A stretch of DNA of 64,000 bases from Metellina segmentata (Eukaryota > Arthropoda > Arachnida > Araneae > Tetragnathidae), in contig OX375880.1 of assembly GCA_947359465.1 (NCBI GenBank), positions 25,496,714 through 25,560,713 of the forward strand, written 5' to 3'. The stretch's first letter is position 1. Each line of letters opens with the position of its first letter. The notes beneath the pieces are model-generated. The model saw only the letters and a list, made by a program, of their open reading frames with translations, was not told the origin of the DNA and ran no database searches. Positions 5,494 through 17,399 of this stretch are shown here, one piece after another. A program made the translations under genes and the position numbers.

Positions 5494-7208
5494 AACGTGC
5501 TGCCGAGCGCGGTGGGTGGGTGCAATGTCATTTCAAAGCTCCCAATCCAAGTTCTCAGGCGATGTAATTTTTAAAGGAATGAAAGGTATTTATTTGATTG
5601 AGATGTGGGGAGGGTGTTTTGTGTGAGAATTATTCCCATAGAAATTAACGTGCTGCCGAGCGCGGTGGGTGGGTGCAATGTCATTTCAAAGCTCACAATC
5701 CAAGTTCTCAGGAATGTAATTTCTAAGGGAATGAAAGGTATTTATTAGACTGAGATGTGGAGAGGGTGTTTTGTGTGAAGTATTCCCATAGAAATTAACG
5801 TGCTGCCGAGCGCGGTGGGTGGGAGCAATGTCATTTCAAAGCTCCCAATCCAATTTCTCAGGCGATGTAATTTCTAAGGGAATGAAAGGTATTTATTTGA
5901 CTAAGATGTGGAGAGGGTGTTTTGTGTGAAGTATTCCCATAGAAATTAACGTGCTGCCGAGCGCGGTGGGTGGGAGCAATGGCATTTCAAAGCTCCCAAT
6001 CCAATTTCTCTGGCGATGTAATTTCTAAGGGAATGAAAGGTATTTATTTGATTGAGATGTGGGGAGGGTGTTTTGTGTGAAGTATTCCCATAGAAATCAA
6101 CGTGCTGCCGAGCGCGGTGGGTGGGTGCAATGTCATTTCAAAGCTCCCAATCCAATATCTCAGGCGATGTAATTTCTAAGGGAATGAAAGGTATTTATTT
6201 TATTGAGATGTGGGGAGGTAGTTTTGTGTGAAGTATTCACATAGAAATCAACGTGCTGCCGAGCGCGGTGGGTGGGTGCAATGTCATTTCAAAGCTCCCA
6301 ATCCAAGTTCTCAGGCGATGTAATTTCTAAGGGAATTAAAGGTATTTATTTGATTGAGATGTGGGGAGGGTGTTTTGTGTGAAGTATTCCCATAGAAATT
6401 AACGTGCTGCCTAGCGCGGTGGGTGGGTGCAATGTCATTTCAAAGCTCCCAATCCAATTTCTCAGGCGATGTAATTTCTAAGGGAATGAAAGGTATTTAT
6501 TTGATTGAGATGTGGGGAGGGTGTTTTGTGTGAAGTATTCCCATAGAAATCAACGTGCTGCCGAGCGCGGTGGGTGGGTGCAATGTCATTTCAAAGCTCC
6601 CAATCCAATTTCTCAGGCGATGTAATTTCTAAGGGAATGAAAGGTATTTATTTGATTGAGATGTGGGGAGGGTGTTTTGTGTGAAGTATTCCCATAGAAA
6701 TCAACGTGCTGCCGAGCGCGGTGGGTGGGTGCAATGTCATTTCAAAGCTCCCAATCCAAGTTCTCAGGCGATGTAATTTTAAAGGAATGAAAGGTATTTA
6801 TTTGATTGAGATGTGGGGAGGGTGTTTTGTGTGAGAATTATTCCCATAGAAATTAACGTGCTGCCGAGCGCGGTGGGTTGTTGCAATGTCATTTCAAAGT
6901 TCACAATCCAAGTTCTCAGGAATGTAATTTCTAAGGGAATGAAAGGTATTTATTAGACTGAGATGTGGAGAGGGTGTTTTGTGTGAAGTATTCCCATAGA
7001 AATTAACGTGCTGCCGAGCGCGGTGGGTGGGAGCAATGTCATTTCAAAGCTCCCAATCCAATTTCTCAGGCGATGTAATTTCTAAGGGAATGAAAGGTAT
7101 TTATTTGACTAAGATGTGGAGAGGGTGTTTTGTGTGAAGTATTCCCATAGAAATTAACGTGCTGCCGAGCGCGGTGGGTGGGAGCAATGGCATTTCAAAG
7201 CTCCCAAT
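5494..7208 (+). repeat. 8-monomer duplication at the left edge of the array
   Basis: The first ~510 bp of the array (5494 to about 6000) recur at about 6703-7208. Shared rare variants are the GAGAATTATTCCC insertion (5625 and 6833), the shortened TTCTCAGGAATGTAATT unit, and an AGACTGAG monomer. The offset is 1208-1209 bp, eight monomers. The edge copy is therefore a full participant in the array's exchange and not a degraded border. Confidence 0.7.
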
Positions 7209-8939
7209 CCAATATCTCAGGCGATGTAATTTCTAAGGGAATGAAAGGTATTTATTTTATTGAGATGTGGGGAGGTAGTTTTGTGTGAAGTATTCACATA
7301 GAAATCAACGTGCTGCCGAGCGCGGTGGGTGGGTGCAATGTCATTTCAAAGCTCCCAATCCAATTTCTCAGGCGATGTAATTTCTAAGGGAATGAAAGGT
7401 ATTTATTTGACTGAGATGTGGAGAGGGTGTTTTGTGTGAAGTATTCCCATAAAAATTAACGTGCTTCCGAGCGCGGTGGGTGGGAGCAATGGCATTTCAA
7501 AGCTCCCAATCCAATTTCTCTGGCGATGTAATTTCTAAGGGAATGAAAGGTATTTATTTGATTGAGATGTGGAGAGGGTGTTTTGTGTGAAGTATTCCCA
7601 TAGAAATTAACGTGCTGCCGAGCGCGGTGGGTGGGAGCAATGTCATTTCAAAGCTCCCTATCCAAGTTCTCAGGCGATGTAATTTCTAAGGGAATGAAAG
7701 GTATTTATTTGATTGAGATGTGGGGAGGGTGTTTTGTGTGATGTATTCCCATAGAAATTAACGTGCTGCCGAGCGCGGTGGGTTGGTGCAATGTCATTTC
7801 AAAGCTCCCAATCCAAGTTCTATGGCGATGTAATTTCTAAGGGAATGAAAGGTATTTATTAGACTGAGATGTGGAGAGGGTGTTTTGTGTGAAGTATTCC
7901 CATAGAAATTAACGTGCTGCCGAGCGCGGTGGGTGGGAGCAATGTCATTTCAAAGCTCCCAATCCAATTTCTCAGGCGATGTAATTTCTAAGGGAATGAA
8001 AGGTATTTATTTGATTGAGATGTGGGGAGGGTGTTTTGTGTGAAGTATTCCCATAGAAATCAACGTGCTGCCGAGCGCGGTGGGTGGGTGCAATGTCATT
8101 TCAAAGCTTCCAATCCAATTTCTCAGGCGATGTAATTTCTAAGGGTATGAAAGGTATTTATTTGATTGAGATGTGGGGAGGGTGTTTTGTGTGAACTATT
8201 CCCATAGAAATCAACGTGCTGCCGAGCGCGGTGGGTGGGTGCAATGTCATTTTAAAGCTCCCAATCCAAGTTCTCAGGCGATGTAATTTTTAAGGGAATG
8301 AAAGGTATTTATTTGATTGAGATGTGGGGAGGGTGTTTTGTGTGAATTATTCCCATAGAAATTAACGTGCTGCCGAGCGCGGTGGGTGGGAGCAATGTCA
8401 TTTCAAAGCTCACAATCCAAGTTCTCAGGCGATGTAATTTCAAAGGGAATGAAAGGTATTTATTAGACTGAGATGTGGAGAGGGTGTTTTGTGTGAAGTA
8501 TTCCCATAGAAATTAAGGTGCTGCCGAGCGCGGTGGGTGGGAGCAATGGCATTTCAAAGCTCCCAATCCAATTTCTCTGGCGATGTAATTTCTAAGGGAA
8601 TGAAAGGTATTTATTTGATTGAGATGTGGGGAGGGTGTTTTGTGTGAAGTATTCCCATAGAAATCAACGTGCTGCCGAGCGCGGTGGGTGGGTGCAATGT
8701 CATTTCAAAGCTCCCAATCCAATATCTCAGGCGATGTATTTTCTAAGGGAATGAAAGGTATTTATTTTATTGAGATGTGGGGAGGTAGTTTTGTGTGAAG
8801 TATTCACATAGAAATCAACGTGCTGCCGAGCGCGGTGGGTGGGTGCAATGTCATTTCAAAGCTCCCAATCCAAGTTCTCAGGCGATGTAATTTCTAAGGG
8901 AATGAAAGGTATTTATTTGATTGAGATGTGGGGAGGGTG

Positions 8940-11900
8940 TTTTGTGTGAAGTATTCCCATAGAAATTAACGTGCTGCCGAGCGCGGTGGGTGGGAGCAAT
9001 GTCATTTCAAAGCTCCCAATCCAAGTTCTCAGGCGATGTAATTTCTAAGGGAATGAAAGGTATTTATTTGATTGAGATGTGGGGAGGGTGTTTTGTGTGA
9101 TGTATTCCCATAGAAATTAACGTGCTGCCGAGCGCGGTGGGTTGGTGCAATGTCATTTCAAAGCTCCCAATCCAAGTTCTATGGCGATGTAATTTCTAAA
9201 GGAATGAAAGGTATTTATTAGACTGAGATGTGGAGAGGGTGTTTTGTGTGAAGTATTCCCATAGAAATTAACGTGCTGCCGAGCGCGGTGGGTTGGTGCA
9301 ATGTCATTTCAAAGCTCCCAATCCAAGTTCTCAGGCGATGTAATTTCTAAGGGAATGAAAGGTATTTATTTGACTGAGATGTGGAGAGGGTGTTTTGTGT
9401 GAAGTATTCCCATAGAAATTAACGTGCTGCCGAGCGCGGTGGGTGGGAGCAATGTCATTTCAAAGCTCCTAATCCAAGTTCTCAGGCGATGTAATTTCTA
9501 AGGGAATGAAAGGTATTTATTTGATTGAGATGTGGGGAGGGTGTTTTGTGTGAAGTATTCCCATAGAAATTAACGTGCTGCCGAGCGCGGTGGGTGGGTG
9601 CAATGTAATTTCAAAGCTCCCAATCCAAGTTCCCAAGCGATGTAATTTCTAAGGGAATGAAAGGTATTTATTTGATTGAGATGTGGGGAGGGTGTTTTGT
9701 GTGAAGTATTCCCATAGAAATCAACGTGCTGCCGAGCGCGGTGGGTGGGTGCAATGTCATTTCAAAGCGACCCAATCCAAGTTCTCGGGCGATGTAATTT
9801 CTAAGGGAATGAAAGGTATTTATTTGACTGAGATGTGGGGAGAGTGTTTTGTGTGAAGTATTCCCATAGAAATTAACGTGCTGCCGAGCGCGGTGGGTGG
9901 GAGCAATGGCATTTCAAAGCTCCCAATCCATTTTCTCTGGCGATGTAATTTCTAAGGGAATGAAAGGTATTTATTTGATTGAGATGTGGGGAGGGTGTTT
10001 TGTGTGAAGTATTCCCATAGAAATCAACGTGCTGCCGAGCGCGGTGGGTGGGTGCAATGTCATTTCAAAGCTCCCAATCCAATATCTCAGGCGATGTAAT
10101 TTCTAAGGGAATGAAAGGTATTTATTTTATTGAGATGTGGGGAGGTAGTTTTGTGTGACGTATTCACATAGAAATCAACGTGCTGCCAAGCGCGGTGGGT
10201 GGGTGCAATGTCATTTCAAAGCTCCCAATCCAAGTTCTCAGGCGATGTAATTTCTAAGGGAATGAAAGGTATTTATTTGATTGAGATGTGGGGAGGGTGT
10301 TTTGTGTGAAGTATTCCCATAGAAATTAACGTGCTGCCGAGCGCGGTGGGTGGGTGCAATGTCATTTCAAAGCTCCCAATCCAAGTTCTCAGGCGATGTA
10401 ATTTCTAAGGGAATGAAAAGTATTTATTAGACTGAGATGTGGAGAGGGTGTTTTGTGTGAAGTATTCCCATAGAAATTAACGTGCTGCCGAGCGCGGTGG
10501 GTGGGAGCAATGTCATTTCAAAGCTACCAATCCAATTTCTCAGGCGATGTAATTTCTAAGGGAATGAAAGGTATTTATTTGATTGAGATGTGGGGAGGGT
10601 GTTTTGTGTGAAGTATTCCCATAGAAATTAACGTGCTGCCGAGCGCGGTGGGTGGGAGCAATGTCATTTCAAAGCTCCCAATCCAAGTTCTCAGGCGATG
10701 TAATTTCTAAGGGAATGAAAGGTATTTATTTGATTGAGATGTGGGGAGGGTGTTTTGTGTGATGTATTCCCATAGAAATTAACGTGCTGCCGAGCGCGGT
10801 GGGTTGGTGCAATGTCATTTCAAAGCTCCCAATCCAAGTTCTATGGCGATGTAATTTCTAAAGGAATGAAAGGTATTTATTAGACTGAGATGTGGAGAGG
10901 GTGTTTTGTGTGAAGTATTCCCATAGAAATTAACGTGCTGCCGAGCGCGGTGGGTTGGTGCAATGTCATTTCAAAGCTCCCAATCCAAGTTCTCAGGCGA
11001 TGTAATTTCTAAGGGAATGAAAGGTATTTATTTGACTGAGATGTGGAGAGGGTGTTTTGTGTGAAGTATTCCCATAGAAATTAACGTGCTGCCGAGCGCG
11101 GTGGGTGGGAGCAATGTCATTTCAAAGCTCCTAATCCAAGTTCTCAGGCGATGTAATTTCTAAGGGAATGAAAGGTATTTATTTGATTGAGATGTGGGGA
11201 GGGTGTTTTGTGTGAAGTATTCCCATAGAAATTAACGTGCTGCCGAGCGCGGTGGGTGGGTGCAATGTAATTTCAAAGCTCCCAATCCAAGTTCCCAAGC
11301 GATGTAATTTCTAAGGGAATGAAAGGTATTTATTTGATTGAGATGTGGGGAGGGTGTTTTGTGTGAAGTATTCCCATAGAAATCAACGTGCTGCCGAGCG
11401 CGGTGGGTGGGTGCAATGTCATTTCAAAGCGACCCAATCCAAGTTCTCGGGCGATGTAATTTCTAAGGGAATGAAAGGTATTTATTTGACTGAGATGTGG
11501 GGAGAGTGTTTTGTGTGAAGTATTCCCATAGAAATTAACGTGCTGCCGAGCGCGGTGGGTGGGAGCAATGGCATTTCAAAGCTCCCAATCCAATTTCTCT
11601 GGCGATGTAATTTCTAAGGGAATGAAAGGTATTTATTTGATTGAGATGTGGGGAGGGTGTTTTGTGTGAAGTATTCCCATAGAAATCAACGTGCTGCCGA
11701 GCGCGGTGGGTGGGTGCAATGTCATTTCAAAGCTCCCAATCCAATATCTCAGGCGATGTAATTTCTAAGGGAATGAAAGGTATTTATTTTATTGAGATGT
11801 GGGGAGGTAGTTTTGTGTGAAGTATTCACATAGAAATCAACGTGCTGCCAAGCGCGGTGGGTGGGTGCAATGTCATTTCAAAGCTCCCAATCCAAGTTCT

Positions 11901-12260
11901 CAGGCGATGTAATTTCTAAGGGAATGAAAGGTATTTATTTGATTGAGATGTGGGGAGGGTGTTTTGTGTGAAGTATTCCCATAGAAATTAACGTGCTGCC
12001 GAGCGCGGTGGGTGGGTGCAATGTCATTTCAAAGCTCCCAATCCAAGTTCTCAGGCGATGTAATTTCTAAGGGAATGAAAAGTATTTATTAGACTGAGAT
12101 GTGGAGAGGGTGTTTTGTGTGAAGTATTCCCATAGAAATTAACGTGCTGCCGAGCGCGGTGGGTGGGAGCAATGTCATTTCAAAGCTACCAATCCAATTT
12201 CTCAGGCGATGTAATTTCTAAGGGATTGAAAGGTATTTATTTGATTGAGATGTGGGGAGG
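8940..12260 (+). repeat. 11-monomer higher-order repeat, 1662 bp, two tandem copies
   Basis: Rare markers repeat at an offset of exactly 1662 bp: GGTAGTTTTGTG at 10144 and 11806; the one-base insertion AAAGCGACCCAATCC at 9767 and 11429; TGATGTATTCCC at 9098 and 10760; AGCTACCAATCC at about 10524 and 12186. The length is 11 x 151 plus one base, because each copy carries one 152-bp monomer with the GCGACCC insertion. Confidence 0.8.
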
Positions 12261-13959
12261 GTGTTTTGTGTGAAGTATTCCCATAGAAATTAACGTGCAG
12301 CCGAGCGCGGTGGGTGGGAGCAATGTCATTTCAAAGCTCCCAATCCAAGTTCTCAGGCGACGTAATTTCTAAGGGAATGAAAGGTATTTATTTGATTGAG
12401 ATGTGGGGAGGGTGTTTTGTGTGATGTATTCCCATAGAAATTAACGTGCTGCCGAGCGCGGTGGGTTGGTGAAATGTCATTTCAAAGCTCCCAATCCAAG
12501 TTCTATGGCGATGTAATTTCTAAGGGAATGAAAGGTATTTATTAGACTGAGATGTGGAGAGGGTGTTTTGTGTGAAGTATTCCCATAGAAATTAACGTGC
12601 TGCCAAGCGCGAAGGGTGGGAGCAATTTCATTTCAAAGCTCCCAATCCAATTTCTCAGGCGATGTAATTTCTAAGGGAATGAAAGTTATTTATTTGATTG
12701 AGATGTGGGGAGGGTGTTTTGTGTGAAGTATTCCCATACAAATTAACGTGCTGCCGAGCGCGGTGCGTGGGTGCAATGTCATTTCAAAGCTCCCAATCCA
12801 AGTTCTCAGGCGATGTAATTTCTAAGGGAATGAAAGGTATTTATTTGACTGAGATGTGGAGAGGGTGTTTTGTGTGAAGTATTCCCATAGAAATTACCGT
12901 GCTGCCGAGCGCGGTGGGTGGGAGCAATGTCATTTCAAAGCTCCTAATCCAATTTCTCAGGCGATGTAATTTCTAAGGGAATGAAAGGTATTTATTTGAT
13001 TGAGATGTGGGGAGGGTGTTTTGTGTGAAGTATTCCCATAGAAATTAACGTGCAGCCGAGCGCGGTGGGTGGGAGCAATGTCATTTCAAAGCTCCCAATC
13101 CAAGTTCTCAGGCGATGTAATTTCTAAGGGAATGAAAGGTTTTTATTTGATTGAGATGTGGGGAGGGTGTTTTGTGTGATGTATTCCCATAGAAATTAAC
13201 GTGCTGCCGAGCGCGGTGGGTTGGTGAAATGTCATTTCAAAGCTCCCAATCCACGTTCTATGGCGATGTAATTTCTAAGAGAATGAAAGGTATTTATTAG
13301 ACTGAGATGTGGAGAGGGTGTTTTGTGTGAAGTATTCCCATAGAAATTAACGTGCTGCCAAGCGCGGTGGGTGGGAGCAATTTCATTTCAAAGCTCCCAA
13401 TCCAATTTCTCAGGCGATGTAATTTCTAAGGGAATGAAAGTTATTTATTTGATTGAGATGTGGGGAGGGTGTTTTGTGTGAAGTATTCCCATACAAATTA
13501 ACGTGCTGCCGAGCGCGGTGGGTTGGTGAAATGTCATTTCAAAGCTCCCAATCCAAGTTCTATGGCGATGTAATTTCTAAGGGAATGAAAGGTATTTATT
13601 AGACTGAGATGTGGAGAGGGTGTTTTGTGTGAAGTATTCCCATAGAAATTAACGTGCTGCCAAGCGCGGTGGGTGGGAGCAATTTCATTTCAAAGCTCCC
13701 AATCCAATTTCTCAGGCGATGTAATTTCTAAGGGAATGAACGTTATTTATTTGATTGAGATGTGGGGAGGGTGTTTTGTGTGAAGTATTCCCATACAAAT
13801 TAACGTGCTGCCGAGCGCGGTGCGTGGGTGCAATGTCATTTCAAAGCTCCCAATCCAAGTTCTCAGGCGATGTAATTTCTAAGGGAATGAAAGGTATTTA
13901 TTTGACTGAGATGTGGAGAGGGTGTTTTGTGTGAAGTATTCCCATAGAAATTAACGTGC

Positions 13960-15560
13960 TGCCGAGCGCGGTGGGTGGGAGCAATGTCATTTCAAAGCTC
14001 CTAATCCAAGTTCTCAGGCGATGTAATTTCTAAGGGAATGAAAGGTATTTATTTGATTGAGATGTGGGGAGGGTGTTTTGTGTGAAGTATTCCCATAGAA
14101 ATTAACGTGCTGCCGAGCGCGGTGGGTGGGTGCAATGTAATTTCAAAGCTCCCAATCCAAGTTCCCAAGCGATGTAATTTCTAAGGGAATGAAAGGTATT
14201 TATTTGATTGAGATGTGGGGAGGGTGTTTTGTGTGATGTATTCCCATAGAAATTAACGTGCTGCCGAGCGCGGTGGGTTGGTGCAATGTCATTTCAAAGC
14301 TCCCAATCCAAGTTCTATGGCGATGTAATTTCTAAGGGAATGAAAGGTATTTATTAGACTGAGATGTGGAGAGGGTGTTTTGTGTGAAGTATTCCCATAG
14401 AAATTAACGTGCTGCCGAGAGCGGTGGGTGGGAGCAATGTCATTTCAAAGCTCCTAATCCAAGTTCTCAGGCGATGTAATTTCTAAGGGAATGAAAGGTA
14501 TTTATTTGATTGAGATGTGGGGAGGGTGTTTTGTGTGAAGTATTCCCATAGAAATTAACGTGCTGCCGAGCGCGGTGGGTGGGTGCAATGTCATTTCAAA
14601 GCTCCCAATCCAATTTCTCAGGCGATGTAATTTCTAAGGGAATGAAAGTTATTTATTTGATTGAGATGTGGGGAGGGTGTTTTGTGTGAAGTATTCCCAT
14701 ACAAATTAACGTGCTGCCGAGCGCGGTGCGTGGGTGCAATGTCATTTCAAAGCTCCCAATCCAAGTTCTCAGGCGATGTAATTTCTAAGGGAATGAAAGG
14801 TATTTATTTGACTGAGATGTGGAGAGGGTGTTTTGTGTGAAGTATTCCCATAGAAATTAACGTGCTGCCGAGCGCGGTGGGTGGGAGCAATGTCATTTCA
14901 AAGCTCCTAATCCAAGTTCTCAGGCGATGTAATTTCTAAGGGAATGAAAGGTATTTATTTGATTGAGATGTGGGGAGGGTGTTTTGTGTGAAGTATTCCC
15001 ATAGAAATTAACGTGCTGCCGAGCGCGGTGGGTGGGTGCAATGTAATTTCAAAGCTCCCAATCCAAGTTCCCAAGCGATGTAATTTCTAAGGGAATGAAA
15101 GGTATTTATTTGATTGAGATGTGGGGAGGGTGTTTTGTGTGATGTATTCCCATATAAATTAACGTGCTGCCGAGCGCGGTGGGTTGGTGCAATGTCATTT
15201 CAAAGCTCCCAATCCAAGTTCTATGGCGATGTAATTTCTAAGGGAATGAAAGGTATTTATTAGACTGAGATGTGGAGAGGGTGTTTTGTGTGAAGTATTC
15301 CCATAGAAATTAACGTGCTGCCGAGAGCGGTGGGTGGGAGCAATGTCATTTCAAAGCTCCTAATCCAAGTTCTCAGGCGATGTAATTTCTAAGGGAATGA
15401 AAGGTATTTATTTGATTGAGATGTGGGGAGGGTGTTTTGTGTGAAGTATTCCCATAGAAATTAACGTGCTGCCGAGCGCGGTGGGTGGGTGCAATGTCAT
15501 TTCAAAGCTCCCAATCCAATTTCTCAGGCGATGTAATTTCTAAGGGAATGAAAGTTATTT
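13960..15560 (+). repeat. 6-monomer higher-order repeat, 906 bp
   Basis: The CCCAAGCGATG variant (14164 and 15070) and the CCGAGAGCGG core variant (GAGA at 14417 and 15323) both repeat at 906 bp, exactly six monomers. The variants between them follow in the same order. Confidence 0.7.
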
Positions 15561-17399
15561 ATTTGATTGAGATGTGGGGAGGGTGTTTTGTGTAAAGTAT
15601 TCCCATAGAAATCAACGTGCTGCCGAGCGCGGTGGGTGGGTGCAATGTCATTTCAAAGCGACCCAATCCAAGTTCTCAGGCGATGTAATTTTTAAGGGAA
15701 TGAAAGGTATTTATTTGACTGAGATGTGGGGAGAGTGTTTTGTGTGAAGTATTCCCATAGAAATTAACGTGCTGCCGAGCGCGGTGGGTGGGAGCAATGG
15801 CATTTCAAAGCTCCCAATCCAATTTCTCTGGCGATGTAATTTCTAAGGGAATGAAAGGTATTTATTTGATTGAGATGTGGGGAGGTTGTTTTGTGTGAAG
15901 TATTCCCATAGAAATGAACGTGCTGCCGAGCGCGGTGGGTGGGTGCAATGTCATTTCAAAGCTGCCAATCCAATATCTCAGGCGATGTAATTTCTAAGGG
16001 AATGAAAGGTATTTATTTGATTGAGATGTGGGGAGGGTGTTTTGTGTGAAGTATTCCCATAGAAATTAACGTGTTGCCGAGCGCGGTGGGTGGGTGCAAT
16101 GTCATTTCAAAGCTCCCAATCCAAGTTCTCAGGCGATGTAATTTCTAAGGGAATGAAAAGTATTTATTAGACTGAGATGTGGAGAGGGTGTTTTGTGTGA
16201 AGTATTCCCATAGAAATTAACGTGCTGCCGAGCGCGGTGGGTGGGAGCAATGTCATTTCAAAGCTCCTAATCCAAGTTCTTAGGCGATGTAATTTCTAAG
16301 GGAATGAAAGGTATTTATTTGATTGAGATGTGGGGAGGGTGTTTTGTGTGAAGTATTCCCATACAAATTAACGTGCTGCCGAGCGCGGTGCGTGGGTGCA
16401 ATGTCATTTCAAAGCTCCCAATCCAAGTTCTCAGGCGATGTAATTTCTAAGGGAATGAAAGGTATTTATTTGACTGAGATGTGGAGAGGGTGTTTTGTGT
16501 GAAGTATTCCCATAGAAATTAACGTGCTGCCGAGCGCGGTGGGTGGGAGCAATGTCATTTCAAAGCTCCTAATCCAAGTTCTCAGGCGATGTAATTTCTA
16601 AGGGAATGAAAGGTATTTATTTGATTGAGATGTGGGGAGGGTGTTTTGTGTGAAGTATTCCCATAGAAATTAACGTGCTGCCGAGCGCGGTGGGTGGGTT
16701 CAATGTAATTTCAAAGCTCCCAATCCAAGTTCCCAAGCGATGTAATTTCTAAGGGAATGAAAGGTATTTATTTGATTGAGATGTGGGGAGGGTGTTTTGT
16801 GTGATGTATTCCCATAGAAATTAACGTGCTGCCGAGCGCGGTGGGTTGGTGCAATGTCATTTCAAAGCTCCCAATCCAAGTTCTATGGCGATGTAATTTC
16901 TAAGGGAATGAAAGGTATTTATTAGACTGAGATGTGGAGAGGGTGTTTTGTGTGAAGTATTCCCATAGAAATTAACGTGCTGCCGAGAGCGATGGGTGGG
17001 AGCAATGTCATTTCAAAGCTCCTAATCCAAGTTCTCAGGCGATGTAATTTCTAAGGGAATGAAAGGTATTTATTTGATTGAGATGTGGGGAGGGTGTTTT
17101 GTGTGAAGTATTCCCATAGAAATTAACGTGCTGCCGAGCGCGGTGGGTGGGTGCAATGTCATTTCAAAGCTCGCAATCCAATTTCTCAGGCGATGTAATT
17201 TCTAAGGGAATGAAAGTGATTTATTTGATTGAGATGTGGGGAGGGTGTTTTGTGTGAAGTATTCCCATACAAATTAACGTGCTGCCGAGCGCGGTGCGTG
17301 GGTGCTATGTCATTTCAAAGCTCCCAATCCAAGTTCTCAGGCGATGTAATTTCTAAGGGAATGAAAGGTATTTATTTGACTGAGATGTGGAGAGGGTGT

